Counted from the stretch's first letter, positions 1 through 8,524 are shown. The stretch is DNA of 64,000 nt from HXMU1420-13 sp963691715 (GCA_963691715.1 OY829281.1:1736001-1800000), one strand, 5' to 3'. A program made the numbers and translations. Notes: generated by a model from the sequence alone, not told the origin.

Positions 1-156
1 TGGTTTTAGTGGCACTACCAATTTACTTTCAGGTTCTGGATCAAGTTCCTTTTCTAAAGCTCGAGTGAAAAGTTGTTTAAGAGAAATTCCCTCTTGAACA
101 GCTTTAATCTTTGCTTTTTTAAGTATTTCGTCAGGTAATTCAATAGTTGTACGCAT
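1..156 (-). CDS. Ribbon-helix-helix antitoxin-like protein (VapB-type), cut by window edge
   Basis: This gene reads leftward from an ATG at 156 and is still open at base 1, so only the first 52 residues are visible. It begins MRTTIELPDEILKKAKIKA, which is the N-terminal beta strand plus first helix of ribbon-helix-helix DNA-binding proteins. A second helix (LKQLFTRALEKEL) and a proline-rich tail follow. Short proteins of this form are usually antitoxins of VapBC-type pairs that bind their own operator and a downstream toxin. The toxin gene would lie left of the window and cannot be seen. An inverted repeat just upstream (169-188) fits autoregulation. A plain RHH transcription factor is the alternative. 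Confidence 0.7.
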   Translation of the reverse strand, partial: MRTTIELPDEILKKAKIKAVQEGISLKQLFTRALEKELDPEPESKLVVPLKP

Positions 157-168
157 TATTACATAATA

Positions 169-188
169 ACATATACACATATATATGT
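169..188. promoter_or_regulatory. Inverted repeat, candidate operator of the RHH gene
   Basis: The 7-bp arms ACATATA (169-175) and TATATGT (182-188) form a perfect inverted repeat with a 6-bp spacer. It lies 13 bp before the start codon of the leftward RHH gene. RHH antitoxins bind short palindromes at their own promoters, so an operator role is plausible. The region is very AT-rich, so chance is possible. Confidence 0.35.
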
Positions 189-285
189 CAATATTTTTTT
201 GAATATAATATTTATATCTCCAATTTGATACGATTTTATGTATTTTTGGAAGCGGTTCCAATCAGTAAATTTAAACGACATTTAT

Positions 286-1458
286 ATGCAAGATTTAGCC
301 GATCAAGTACTCTCATTTGATCTTAATGAGGATCAAAAAATGATTCGAGATTCTGTAAAAGAATTCGTAGAAAGGGTTGTAGCACCTACCGTTTCGCAAA
401 GAGATCAAACCAAAGAATTTCCTTATGAAATAATGAAATTGCTCGGTGAAATGGGCTTACTTGGTATATATCATAAAGAACAATATGGAGGAGCAGGATT
501 TGACACCATTAGTTTCTGTTTGGCGATCGAAGAGATTGCACGATGGGATGCTTCCCTAGCCTTAACGGTAGCTTCCCATTCCTCACTTGGTACTGGGCAT
601 ATAGCAATAGCAGGTAATCATAACCAAAAACTTAAATATATGCCTGATTTATGTAGTGGTGCTAAACTTGGTGCGTGGTGCCTTACCGAGCCCGGGTCAG
701 GATCTGATGCTTCGAGAATGAAAACAACCGCAATAATGAAAGATGATCATTATGTATTGAATGGATCGAAAATTTTCATAACACAAGGTTCTGTTGGTGA
801 TGTTTATGTTGTTTTAGCTAAAACAGATCCATCAATGGGCACTAAAGGTATAAGTGCTTTTATTGTGGAAAGAAAATGGGATGGGGTTAAACCTGGAGAA
901 CGGATGCATAAATTGGGGATGAATTCCTCAGACACCACTGAGGTTGTTTTTGACAATGTTATTGTCCCAAAAGATAATTTACTTGGAGAAGAGGGAGCTG
1001 GTTTTATTGACACAATGAAAGTATTGGATGGTGGTAGAATCGGCATAGCATCACTCTCAGTTGGTATTGCACGAGGCGCCTTAGAGGAATCATTAAGGTA
1101 CTCTATGGAAAGGAAACAATTTGGCTCACCAATAGGTAATTTCCAATATATGGAAGGAAAACTGGTGGATATGGCTACTGAAATTGATGCTGCTCGTTTA
1201 CTAGTTTGGAGAGCCGCTTACATGAAAGATCAAGGCAAACCCTATACAAAAGAAGCTTCAATGGCGAAATTATTTGCCAGTGAGTTGTCAGTACGCTCTG
1301 CTCTTGAAGCTGTGCAAATCCATGGTGGATATGGATATACAAAAGAATACCATGTAGAGCGTTTTCTTCGTGATTCTAAATTAATGACTATTGGAGAAGG
1401 AACCTCTGAAGTTCAAAGACTGATAATAGCACGAGAATTAAAAAAATCATTCATTTAA
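286..1458 (+). CDS. Acyl-CoA dehydrogenase
   Basis: This is a flavin-dependent acyl-CoA dehydrogenase of about 390 residues, the usual family length, that introduces an alpha-beta double bond into acyl-CoA in fatty or branched-chain acid oxidation. The FAD/substrate signature CLTEPGSGSD lies near residue 130. The catalytic base is the Glu in IGEGTSEVQR (near 371), followed by the normal C-terminal helix. I chose the ATG at 286 because the protein then begins close to the conserved FDLNEDQKMIRDSVKEF helix. An in-frame ATG at 238 would add 16 residues with no family counterpart. A second dehydrogenase follows 76 bp later, so the two may be co-transcribed. Exact substrate chain length cannot be read from sequence; short or branched chain is likely. 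Confidence 0.93.
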   Translation: MQDLADQVLSFDLNEDQKMIRDSVKEFVERVVAPTVSQRDQTKEFPYEIMKLLGEMGLLGIYHKEQYGGAGFDTISFCLAIEEIARWDASLALTVASHSSLGTGHIAIAGNHNQKLKYMPDLCSGAKLGAWCLTEPGSGSDASRMKTTAIMKDDHYVLNGSKIFITQGSVGDVYVVLAKTDPSMGTKGISAFIVERKWDGVKPGERMHKLGMNSSDTTEVVFDNVIVPKDNLLGEEGAGFIDTMKVLDGGRIGIASLSVGIARGALEESLRYSMERKQFGSPIGNFQYMEGKLVDMATEIDAARLLVWRAAYMKDQGKPYTKEASMAKLFASELSVRSALEAVQIHGGYGYTKEYHVERFLRDSKLMTIGEGTSEVQRLIIARELKKSFI

Positions 1459-1534
1459 CACAAAAAAAACGTACTCCTTAATAGTTTATTCAATTATATT
1501 TACTGAGTATAAACAAATAGAAATAAGTAATAGA

Positions 1535-2737
1535 ATGCCTACCAATCTTTTCAACATCGACGATGCTCTTTTATTTGAATCGGAGTTAAACGAAGAAGAT
1601 AAATTAATCATGGAAACGGCTAGAGATTATGCTCAAGCCAATCTTGAACCCCGAGCTCTTGAAGGAAATACTAATGAGTATTTCGATAAGGGAATAGCAA
1701 AAGAGATGGGTGATATGGGATTATTGGGAGTAAACATACCTGAAGAGTACGGAGGAGCAGGCGCTAGCTATACCGCTTACGGGCTTGTAGCACGAGAAGT
1801 AGAACGTGTTGACTCCGGATATAGATCGTTTATGAGTGTACAGTCCTCTTTAGTTATGTATCCAATATCAATTTTTGGAACTGAAGAACAAAAGCATCGT
1901 TTCATACCTAAATTAGCTTCTGGTGAAATCATTGGCTGTTTTGGACTAACCGAACCTGATCATGGGTCCGATCCCGGATCAATGGTTACTACTGCCTTAA
2001 AGGTAGATGGGGGTTGGAAATTGAATGGTGCAAAAATGTGGATCACAAATTCTCCCATTGCTGACTTAGCTGTTGTTTGGGCAAAAGCAAAAGAGATAGC
2101 AAGTGAAGACGGAGTAATACGTGGCTTTCTAGTTGAAAAAAATATGAAAGGGTTTTCGGCACCGCACACCAAATTCAAAATGAGTTTAAGAGCATCTGAA
2201 ACCGGTGAACTTGTATTTGATGACGTATTTGTTCCCGATGAAAACGTATTTCCTGACATTAGAGGACTCAAAGGCCCATTCATGTGCTTGAATAGTGCTC
2301 GCTATGGTATTGCTTGGGGCACTATTGGAGCTGCTGAATTTTGCTACCAAAAAGCAAGGCAATATGTATTAGATCGAAAACAATTTGGGAAGCCATTGGC
2401 AGCGAATCAACTTATTCAAACAAAACTAGCCAACATGCTAACCGATATTACTTCAATGCAAATGTTAGCTTTTAGGCTTGGCCAACTTAAGGATGCTGGT
2501 AGAGATCATCCATCAATGACCTCCTTGGCAAAAAGAAATAATTGTGGAAAAGCACTTGAAATAGCACGTATTGCTCGCGATATGCATGGAGGAAATGGTA
2601 TAACAGGCGATTATCGAATTATTCATCACATGATGAACTTGGAATCGGTTAATACCTACGAAGGCACTTACGATATTCATGGATTAATTTTGGGAAGAGA
2701 TATCACCGGAATTCCATCTTTCACTCCAAAAGGTTGA
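1535..2737 (+). CDS. Glutaryl-CoA dehydrogenase-like acyl-CoA dehydrogenase
   Basis: This 400-residue acyl-CoA dehydrogenase has the hallmarks of the glutaryl-CoA dehydrogenase branch. These are VDSGYRSFMSVQSSLVM, with the Arg that binds the distal carboxylate, SLRASETGELVFDDVFVP, and the C-terminal YEGTYDIHGLILGR with catalytic Glu near 376. Known members oxidise and decarboxylate glutaryl-CoA to crotonyl-CoA in lysine and tryptophan breakdown. The FAD signature FGLTEPDHGSD is intact. It follows another acyl-CoA dehydrogenase gene in the same direction. A TATATTTA box at 1495-1502 could be its own promoter element, but no clear -33 partner is seen. Some Bacteroidota proteins of this type may act on other dicarboxylyl-CoAs. 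Confidence 0.9.
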   Translation: MPTNLFNIDDALLFESELNEEDKLIMETARDYAQANLEPRALEGNTNEYFDKGIAKEMGDMGLLGVNIPEEYGGAGASYTAYGLVAREVERVDSGYRSFMSVQSSLVMYPISIFGTEEQKHRFIPKLASGEIIGCFGLTEPDHGSDPGSMVTTALKVDGGWKLNGAKMWITNSPIADLAVVWAKAKEIASEDGVIRGFLVEKNMKGFSAPHTKFKMSLRASETGELVFDDVFVPDENVFPDIRGLKGPFMCLNSARYGIAWGTIGAAEFCYQKARQYVLDRKQFGKPLAANQLIQTKLANMLTDITSMQMLAFRLGQLKDAGRDHPSMTSLAKRNNCGKALEIARIARDMHGGNGITGDYRIIHHMMNLESVNTYEGTYDIHGLILGRDITGIPSFTPKG

Positions 2738-3412
2738 TAACTAGAAGGATTCACTCTTTTTTTAAAGTTCTACTTCATTCTGTGTTTCTTTGTATTGCCT
2801 TTCGACTTTTAATCAAAGTCAAATAGTGTAGCATTTTTTCAATACCATAGACTTTGTCCAAATCGCTATAGAAGCCTCTTTCCAACTGAATATAAAACTT
2901 TTCTAAAACCATTCATTTGAAAAGAAATTATTTATTGTTCCAGCCTCTCATATCTAGTGAATAGAACATAATTATCCATTTAAGATTAATAGAATATGGA
3001 TAGGTACTTATACTTCCCAAAAAATATGGATCATAAAAAATTAAAATTTTTGGGGGTATTACAGTTTTGATGTGTATTAGTCTTGAATTTAATACTTAAA
3101 CCTTTCTAACACTTTTTAACTTATTTTTCTACAACCCGCTACCACAACGATTAGTTATTTGAAGAACAATTAACTAATCAATAAAAACAATTTAAAATAT
3201 TACCTCTAGATAATAGACCAAAAAATAGGTCAAATGAATCTGTTTAAATCACAGAACCCGAGATATAAAAAGGTATGCTCTGATAGGCGTACCTTTTTTT
3301 ATTTATATTGATAAATTGAATAACTTAATACGAATCAGTTAAAATTATAGATCAAGAGTTATAACATGAATTTGAATACTTTAAGAAAACACATAATCCT
3401 GCGGTCATTGAA
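2738..3412. other. Gene-free interval of 675 bases with an orphan terminator
   Basis: No convincing coding frame is present on either strand. The stretch is strongly AT-rich. It holds an inverted repeat (CCCAAAAA at 3016-3023 with TTTTTGGG at 3047-3054) and a good intrinsic terminator at 3268-3300 that follows no gene directly. A small RNA read rightward and ending at that terminator would explain it. I do not recognise an RNA family here. Confidence 0.45.
3268..3300 (+). terminator. Intrinsic terminator, orphan
   Basis: The stem GGTATGC (3272-3278) pairs with GCGTACC (3287-3293), including one G-T wobble, around an 8-nt loop. Seven T residues follow at once (3294-3300). The nearest upstream gene on this strand ends more than 500 bases earlier. 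Confidence 0.75.
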
Positions 3413-4387
3413 TTGAATAACTCTTATACATTATTTTTCAATATATATACATACACTTTTATTGTACTATGCTTTCTATGCAGTTCAATTAAAGCCCAAG
3501 ATAATGAGTATACTCGCACAAATATCACATTCGACAACGGGCGTTTTACTCTTCATGGAGATTTACTTATCCCAGACACAGCAAGGAATGCTCCGGTACT
3601 TATTTTTTTAGTTGGATCAGGTGCGAATTCTTCCCACAATACACTTTATAAAAATTTTGTTGAAGAAAATTTAGAAAAATTATTCCTTGACGAAGGATTT
3701 GCAATTCTTTATTTCGACAAAAGAGGTGTGGGTAAATCTCAAGGAAAATGGCAAAGAACCAATTTATACGAAAGAGCAAGTGATGCTAAAGCAGCTATTG
3801 ATTTTCTTAAAACTCAAGGTAGAATAGATTCAACAAGAATAGGAATTGTTGGTCATAGCCAGGGTGGCTGGGTTGCTCAAATTATGGGTGATCGTTACCG
3901 AGATGACATTAAGTTAATTGCTTCACTAGCTGCTCCTACCTTCGATATAAAATTGAAGCTTACCAATGAGTACTATAGCGATTACTTATGCGAAGGTATT
4001 CCGGACAAAGAAGCTTTCGACCGTGCAGGGAAAAAGGCCATCTCAGATATTAATTGGGTTTCTTGGTTTCCTATTCGAAAACAATGGCGTCAATTACGTG
4101 AACTCCGTTATTTTGATCCTGCCCCTCATATTTTAGAACTTGAAATGCCTAGTTTTTTCGCGTTCGCAGAACATGATGCAGACGTATATCCTGGCTGGGC
4201 AGTTGGTATGATAAATGAAATGTTTAATAATAAGGTACCCGAGTATTTCAGCCTCCAAATCATACCAGATACAAACCATGATCTAAAAATGGTGAATATG
4301 TGCGCATCCCAAGAGGAATCAGATGCAGCAGTGTACTCACCATATTTTCAAGCAGTTTTCAAGAATTGGATTCTTAAAAACATTTAA
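3413..4387 (+). CDS. Secreted alpha/beta hydrolase
   Basis: This is an alpha/beta-hydrolase of 324 residues with an N-terminal signal peptide ending near CSSIKAQ, so it is exported. The nucleophile elbow is GHSQGG (Ser149). The acid is probably the Asp in AEHDADVYP, and the catalytic His lies in PDTNHD. An oxyanion-type LVGSGANSS and YFDKRGVGKS are typical of the prolyl-oligopeptidase/BAAT-like esterase group. The substrate is unknown. The only start that keeps the signal peptide is TTG at 3413: the upstream ATG at 3366 is out of frame and stops quickly, and the first internal ATG lies beyond the nucleophile. The 3' end overlaps the converging DUF1080 gene by 4 bases. Confidence 0.85.
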   Translation: MNNSYTLFFNIYTYTFIVLCFLCSSIKAQDNEYTRTNITFDNGRFTLHGDLLIPDTARNAPVLIFLVGSGANSSHNTLYKNFVEENLEKLFLDEGFAILYFDKRGVGKSQGKWQRTNLYERASDAKAAIDFLKTQGRIDSTRIGIVGHSQGGWVAQIMGDRYRDDIKLIASLAAPTFDIKLKLTNEYYSDYLCEGIPDKEAFDRAGKKAISDINWVSWFPIRKQWRQLRELRYFDPAPHILELEMPSFFAFAEHDADVYPGWAVGMINEMFNNKVPEYFSLQIIPDTNHDLKMVNMCASQEESDAAVYSPYFQAVFKNWILKNI

Positions 4388-5115
4388 AGTTCCCTAAGCC
4401 AAATATTACGGAATTGAATTGGATCACCATGATCTTGTAATTCTAGAGGAAGCTTACTTTCATGTAACTGATAGTGTGGAGAGCCTATGTACAGGGTTGG
4501 ACCTAACAATTCAACGTTATTTTGTACTAACACTCCATTGTGAAATACAGTAATCCTTGAAGGAGCCACTAAATTCCCTTTTTCAGAGAACTTTGGTGCC
4601 ATAAAAATAATATCGTATTCTTGCCAAACTCCAACAGGTTTCGATGCATTAACTAATGGTATATGCTGTTTATAAACCGATGCTGCTTGTCCATTGTTGT
4701 ATGTTGGATTTTCATACGAATTCAATATTTGTACTTCATACTTACCCATAAAGAAAATGCCACTATTACTGTAAAGTTGCCCTCGTTTCCCTTCATCAAT
4801 TGGAGCAAGCCATTCGATATGTAATTGTACATCAGCAAAAGCTTGTTTAGTTTTTATATAACCAGTTCCTGGCACAACCGTTATAATTCCATTTTCAATC
4901 TTCCAGGGGGCTATATCGCCATCATTTGAACTTTCCCATGCATCCAAATTTGTTCCATCAAACAAAATGACAGCATCAGATGGAGCCCCATTACCTTCAC
5001 CAGGTGTTACCATTTCAACCTCTTTATATATCTCAGTTGCTTCTGGCACCAAGGCTTGGCCAAATAGGTATGAACTTACTATGAATTTGAAAACAAGTAC
5101 TCGGAGAAGAACCAT
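4384..5115 (-). CDS. DUF1080 (3-keto-disaccharide hydrolase-like) secreted protein
   Basis: This 243-residue exported protein matches the DUF1080/PF06439 jelly-roll fold, which is related to concanavalin-type lectins. Characteristic blocks are ILFDGTNLDAWE, NSGIFFMGKYEVQILNSY, GVWQEYDIIFMAP and a C-terminal IQFRNIWLREL. Some family members hydrolyse 3-keto-glycosides; many are annotated only as sugar-binding. An N-terminal hydrophobic stretch ending SYLFGQA serves as signal peptide. It converges on the alpha/beta-hydrolase gene with a 4-base overlap of stop codons and lies 61 bp downstream of the HEAT-cyclophilin gene on the same strand, so it may be the last gene of that transcript. Confidence 0.85.
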   Translation of the reverse strand: MVLLRVLVFKFIVSSYLFGQALVPEATEIYKEVEMVTPGEGNGAPSDAVILFDGTNLDAWESSNDGDIAPWKIENGIITVVPGTGYIKTKQAFADVQLHIEWLAPIDEGKRGQLYSNSGIFFMGKYEVQILNSYENPTYNNGQAASVYKQHIPLVNASKPVGVWQEYDIIFMAPKFSEKGNLVAPSRITVFHNGVLVQNNVELLGPTLYIGSPHYQLHESKLPLELQDHGDPIQFRNIWLREL

Positions 5116-5176
5116 AATTATGCTTATTTGTTAACTATTAAGATCTGAGAATTTTAAAGATTTTTGTTCTCAAATT

Positions 5177-7204
5177 CTAATGCCAGTACATTCTTTGGAT
5201 AAGGTCTCCTTGCACTATACTATCGATCACATCTAACCCTCTTCTCACTTTTCCAACAGCAGTGTAACGGCCATTAAGATGTGGCTTCCATTGGTTAGTA
5301 ATAAAAAATTGACTTCCTTCCGTATCAATACCCGCACTGGCGATGCCTACTATACCACGAGAATACATTGTATTACTAGCTTCAGTTGGAACAACATAAT
5401 TTGGACCACCGAATCCGTCTTGTAATTCAATGTCACCACCTTGAATTACAAAGTTGGGGATAACTCTGTGGAAAGGTATTTTTTGATACGCTCCCACCTC
5501 CATTAAACTATCCATACTAGCAATTGTTACTGGAGCTAAATTGATATAGAGCTCGACGATTATATCTCCTTTTGATGTTTCAATGATAATGAACGGATGT
5601 TCACTTTTTTGTAACATTCTATCCCAATTAGGTTCTCGAACATTAACTGGGATAGAATTTATTTCTGAAATCGACCAACCATGTTCTTTCAGTGATCTAT
5701 TAAGCGATCGATTTCCCTTAACGGCAAGTGAATCTATAAAATCATGGGCGGCGTCTTTGAAATGAGTATAAAGAATCTTTGAATATACTTGAAAAACTTC
5801 CACATCTTTTGGCAAACTAAATGTTGATAATAACTCAAAAACAATAAGATAGTCTTCCTTAGAGAACATAACAGAATCGCTAAAGAATGAAGCTAATGAT
5901 AGACTCATTGTTCGATCCCCCAATTCTAAAATATTTAATACCAACTCTTTTACCTGACTTCGATTTTCTTTTTTAAATGATTCATTGGTATTGAACCACC
6001 AGTTTGGTAGATATCTAACGGCAAAAGATTTCAAGTGACGCTCTTCTTGATTGATATCTTTTTTTAATAATTCAAAAAAAGATGCGTTTGAATAAAATTT
6101 TTCAAGTATCTCGTATTTTAGAGTTTGTAAATGTGAGTGTTTTCCAGCGATTGTTAAAATTTCAGTTTCATAATCTCCAGGATTATTTATGGTATTAAAT
6201 GCTTGCATTCTTGCTAATGGATCTACCCCATCAGTAAGTGCAATTTTATTCATTATATCTCTGAATAATCTATCAGCTACTTCTGGAAAAGCTTGTATAG
6301 CTTTTAGCGCTTCAATCTGCACATTAGGGTTGATGTGATTTAAGAGCGCATTACATACTACCATCGAATAATTAGTTGGCGTATTGGAAGCAATCATTTG
6401 GGCAATTTCTATGGCTAATTGAATATTCATTCGCTCATAGCTTTCAATTGGGAAATGCTGTAATACCTGGTTCAAATTGGTATTACCAAGAATTCGAACT
6501 AAACTTTGCTCCCCTTCCTCTGAATTAGGATAATATTCTTTCCATTTAGCTAAAACATGTCGTTCCGCTTCTGCAGAAAAACTCTTCCGTTGTCTATAAT
6601 ACCCATACAAATACGCTTGAGTCTTTTTACCATCTTTGGTTGAAAGAGCTTTGTCAATTAACCGTATCTCCTCATCAGTTGTCAATGTTATGTTTCTTGA
6701 TCTTGCTCCAGTAGCATAAGCTAGTTTGTAATCAAAATCTGGATCACCAATCTCGTTTTCTGCTATCAATAATTCAAAAGTACTTTTATTTCCAACTTCC
6801 CCAAATAAATTCAGCAAACCACCTCTTAGGGGTGTATTATTATCCCATAAAGAATTAAAATGTTCAATGTGTTCATCAGTAAAATCTTTGAACCATAATG
6901 AAGACCACGCATCATCTTGATTAACTTTAATAACCTGTTCAATTAAGAGATCCAAATCATCAATATCTGTTTGAATTATGCTACGCCAGGCATGTGCCCT
7001 CACTAATGAATCATGATGTGTTGTAAATTCTAACAATTGATCACCATTTCTATCATAAACAGCTTCATATAACAAGGGATAGTACTCAGTAAATACCTTT
7101 TCTTGCTCTAATTCAGCTGGTGAACAACTAAAAACAAAAATTCCTGCAAAAAAGATAAAGAGAGGTGTACACATATTTTGTACACATTTAATTTTGAATT
7201 TCAT
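5177..7204 (-). CDS. HEAT-repeat lipoprotein with C-terminal cyclophilin-type peptidyl-prolyl isomerase domain
   Basis: The product is a lipoprotein of about 675 residues, with a hydrophobic stretch ending in the lipobox FVFSC. A long helical middle of repeated HEAT-like units (about residues 60-500) follows, then a cyclophilin domain over the last 150 residues. Cyclophilin blocks seen are FIIIETSKGDIIVELY, FHRVIPNFVIQGGD, and SQFFITNQWKPHLNGRYTAVG. It probably helps fold envelope proteins in the periplasm. I place the start at the ATG at 7204, not at 7228, because AAGGAGA (7211-7217) stands 6 bases upstream of it. The gene is divergent from lexA with only 50 bp between starts. The second copy of a lexA-region motif falls inside its first codons. 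Confidence 0.88.
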   Translation of the reverse strand: MKFKIKCVQNMCTPLFIFFAGIFVFSCSPAELEQEKVFTEYYPLLYEAVYDRNGDQLLEFTTHHDSLVRAHAWRSIIQTDIDDLDLLIEQVIKVNQDDAWSSLWFKDFTDEHIEHFNSLWDNNTPLRGGLLNLFGEVGNKSTFELLIAENEIGDPDFDYKLAYATGARSRNITLTTDEEIRLIDKALSTKDGKKTQAYLYGYYRQRKSFSAEAERHVLAKWKEYYPNSEEGEQSLVRILGNTNLNQVLQHFPIESYERMNIQLAIEIAQMIASNTPTNYSMVVCNALLNHINPNVQIEALKAIQAFPEVADRLFRDIMNKIALTDGVDPLARMQAFNTINNPGDYETEILTIAGKHSHLQTLKYEILEKFYSNASFFELLKKDINQEERHLKSFAVRYLPNWWFNTNESFKKENRSQVKELVLNILELGDRTMSLSLASFFSDSVMFSKEDYLIVFELLSTFSLPKDVEVFQVYSKILYTHFKDAAHDFIDSLAVKGNRSLNRSLKEHGWSISEINSIPVNVREPNWDRMLQKSEHPFIIIETSKGDIIVELYINLAPVTIASMDSLMEVGAYQKIPFHRVIPNFVIQGGDIELQDGFGGPNYVVPTEASNTMYSRGIVGIASAGIDTEGSQFFITNQWKPHLNGRYTAVGKVRRGLDVIDSIVQGDLIQRMYWH
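7168..7184. promoter_or_regulatory. 17-bp motif, copy A, candidate LexA-type operator
   Basis: TACACATATTTTGTACA lies within the first codons of the cyclophilin lipoprotein gene. A copy matching at 15 of 17 positions lies 54 bp away, just before lexA. Here the ends form TGTAC-N9-GTACA, a weak dyad, when one extra base pair on the left is included. A regulator binding both is plausible; LexA itself is the obvious candidate. Confidence 0.4.
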
Positions 7205-7210
7205 TAAAAT

Positions 7211-7217
7211 TCTCCTT
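7211..7217 (-). promoter_or_regulatory. Shine-Dalgarno site fixing the cyclophilin lipoprotein start
   Basis: AAGGAGA on the minus strand is separated by 6 bases from the ATG at 7204. The alternative ATG at 7228 would place this site inside the coding region, so the shorter protein is preferred. The window's 16S 3' end carries the complementary CCTCCT. Confidence 0.7.
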
Positions 7218-7221
7218 TTAT

Positions 7222-7238
7222 TACACATGTTTTATACA
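7222..7238. promoter_or_regulatory. 17-bp motif, copy B, upstream of lexA
   Basis: TACACATGTTTTATACA lies 16 bp before the lexA start codon and between the divergent lexA and cyclophilin lipoprotein genes. It repeats copy A with two substitutions. LexA proteins normally repress their own genes from a site in this position, which makes this the best operator candidate. Confidence 0.45.
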
Positions 7239-7254
7239 TTAATTATATTTATCT

Positions 7255-7911
7255 ATGGATAATGCCCATTTAACCCGAAAGCAACAGGAATTTTTTAGTT
7301 TTATCATCGACTATAAAAAAGAATATGATGTTTGGCCTACTTATCGGGAAATTGCAGAACATTTTAGCTACAAATCTCCTAATAGTGTTACCCAAAACAT
7401 ACAAGCTTTATTAAAAAAGGGATACCTAATCAAAAAAAATGATGAAGAATATGATCTTCCTGCAGAAAAAAAGTTTTCATATGTCAATGAAAATGAAGAT
7501 GTAGGAATTCCTATTAGAGGCTTAATTGCTGCAGGTTTTTTACAAGATGCAGTCGAAGCTGACCTAGGAAGTATTACCATGTCGACTCTTTTCCCAAATC
7601 TAGAAAAATTATTCGCACTAAGGGTATCGGGTTTCAGCATGAAAAATGCTGAAATATATGACGGTGATTTTGTTTTGTTAATGGATACAGAACTAAATAA
7701 TGGCGATATAGGTGCTGTTTTATATAATGGAGAGACCACTCTTAAACATATTTATTGGGATGAACATGGACTTCGACTTGAAGCAGCAAATGAGGATTAT
7801 GATGACATATTTATTGCACCTGATGTATTCGAAGAAGTACGCATTATAGGTAAATATATAGGACATGTAAATCGCCAAGGATTTCAAAGAGCTCGATCAA
7901 AAGTGGCTTGA
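7255..7911 (+). CDS. lexA: LexA family SOS repressor / S24 autoprotease
   Basis: This 218-residue protein has the two-domain LexA plan. The N-terminal winged helix (WPTYREIAEHFSYKSPNSVTQNIQALLKKGYL) closely follows the LexA DNA-binding domain. The C-terminal S24 domain has the self-cleavage site IAAG (Ala93-Gly94), the nucleophile Ser128 in VSGFSM and the general base Lys164 in TTLKHI. All catalytic elements are intact, so RecA-stimulated self-cleavage is expected. It is divergent from the HEAT-cyclophilin lipoprotein gene. A short repeated motif lies immediately upstream, as expected for self-repression. The recognition helix differs from the E. coli form, so the operator is likely lineage-specific. 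Confidence 0.93.
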   Translation: MDNAHLTRKQQEFFSFIIDYKKEYDVWPTYREIAEHFSYKSPNSVTQNIQALLKKGYLIKKNDEEYDLPAEKKFSYVNENEDVGIPIRGLIAAGFLQDAVEADLGSITMSTLFPNLEKLFALRVSGFSMKNAEIYDGDFVLLMDTELNNGDIGAVLYNGETTLKHIYWDEHGLRLEAANEDYDDIFIAPDVFEEVRIIGKYIGHVNRQGFQRARSKVA

Positions 7912-7942
7912 AATAAATTTGCTTATTAAGCTCACTTATCTT

Positions 7943-7973
7943 TTGAAATAAAGTTAATCTTACCGTATCTTAG
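7943..7973 (+). promoter_or_regulatory. Bacteroidota-type promoter of rplU-rpmA
   Basis: TTG at 7943-7945 and TATCTTAG at 7966-7973 are separated by 20 bases. This matches the Bacteroidota -33/-7 pattern (TTG, then TAnnTTTG) with one difference. The rplU start codon is 39 bases downstream. Confidence 0.6.
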
Positions 7974-8012
7974 TAAGCTCTATTAAAATCGCAAAAATTA
8001 AGAATTTTAAAT

Positions 8013-8498
8013 ATGTACGCGATAGTAAAAATTGGCGGACATCAATACAAAGTAGCCCAAGATGATACACTTTTCGTAGATAAACAAACTGCGAATGGAT
8101 CATCTCTAACTTTTGAAGATGTACTTTTAGTTAAAGATAATAATGGTGTTAAAATTGGAACCCCTACAGTAAACGGGGCTGTTGTAAATGCCACTTTATT
8201 GGAAGATGTAAAATCTGACAAAGTTTTAGTTTTTAAAAAGAAACGCAGAAAGGGTTATCAAAAGTTAAATGGTCACCGTCAGATCATGTCTCAAATTAAG
8301 ATCGATGGTATTTCAGTAAATGGTACTCCTAAAAAAGAAACTGCATCAACCATTAAAGATACATCATCTACTAAAGTTGATGAAGGTAAAACTATTTCAG
8401 CTATGACAGTTGCTGAGCTTAAAGCACTTGCAAAAGAAAAAGGCATTGAAGGTTATTCTAGCCTAAAAAAAGCTGAATTAATCGAAGCTCTCAGCTAA
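8013..8498 (+). CDS. rplU: 50S ribosomal protein L21 with C-terminal SAP/Rho-N-like extension
   Basis: The first 104 residues are ordinary L21: MYAIVKIGGHQYKV at the start and FKKKRRKGYQKLNGHRQ, the rRNA-binding basic segment. The protein then continues for about 57 residues. A Ser/Thr/Lys-rich linker leads into TVAELKALAKEKGIEGYSS plus LKKAELIEALS, a helix-extended-helix unit like SAP or Rho N-terminal domains that bind nucleic acid. Total length is 161, compared with about 103 in E. coli. It is followed by rpmA after 26 bp, the standard L21-L27 pair, under a clear promoter upstream and with a shared terminator downstream. Confidence 0.95.
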   Translation: MYAIVKIGGHQYKVAQDDTLFVDKQTANGSSLTFEDVLLVKDNNGVKIGTPTVNGAVVNATLLEDVKSDKVLVFKKKRRKGYQKLNGHRQIMSQIKIDGISVNGTPKKETASTIKDTSSTKVDEGKTISAMTVAELKALAKEKGIEGYSSLKKAELIEALS

Positions 8499-8524
8499 AT
8501 TAAAAAACTTTAAAACTCAACATA

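Noticed and set aside
238..285. Upstream ATG for the first acyl-CoA dehydrogenase
   Set aside because: The added 16 residues have no match to the family N-terminus; ATG 286 places the protein at normal length. It cannot be fully excluded.
7368..7739. Open frame of 123 codons antisense to lexA
   Set aside because: No start signal and no recognisable protein; the frame follows from codon use of lexA.
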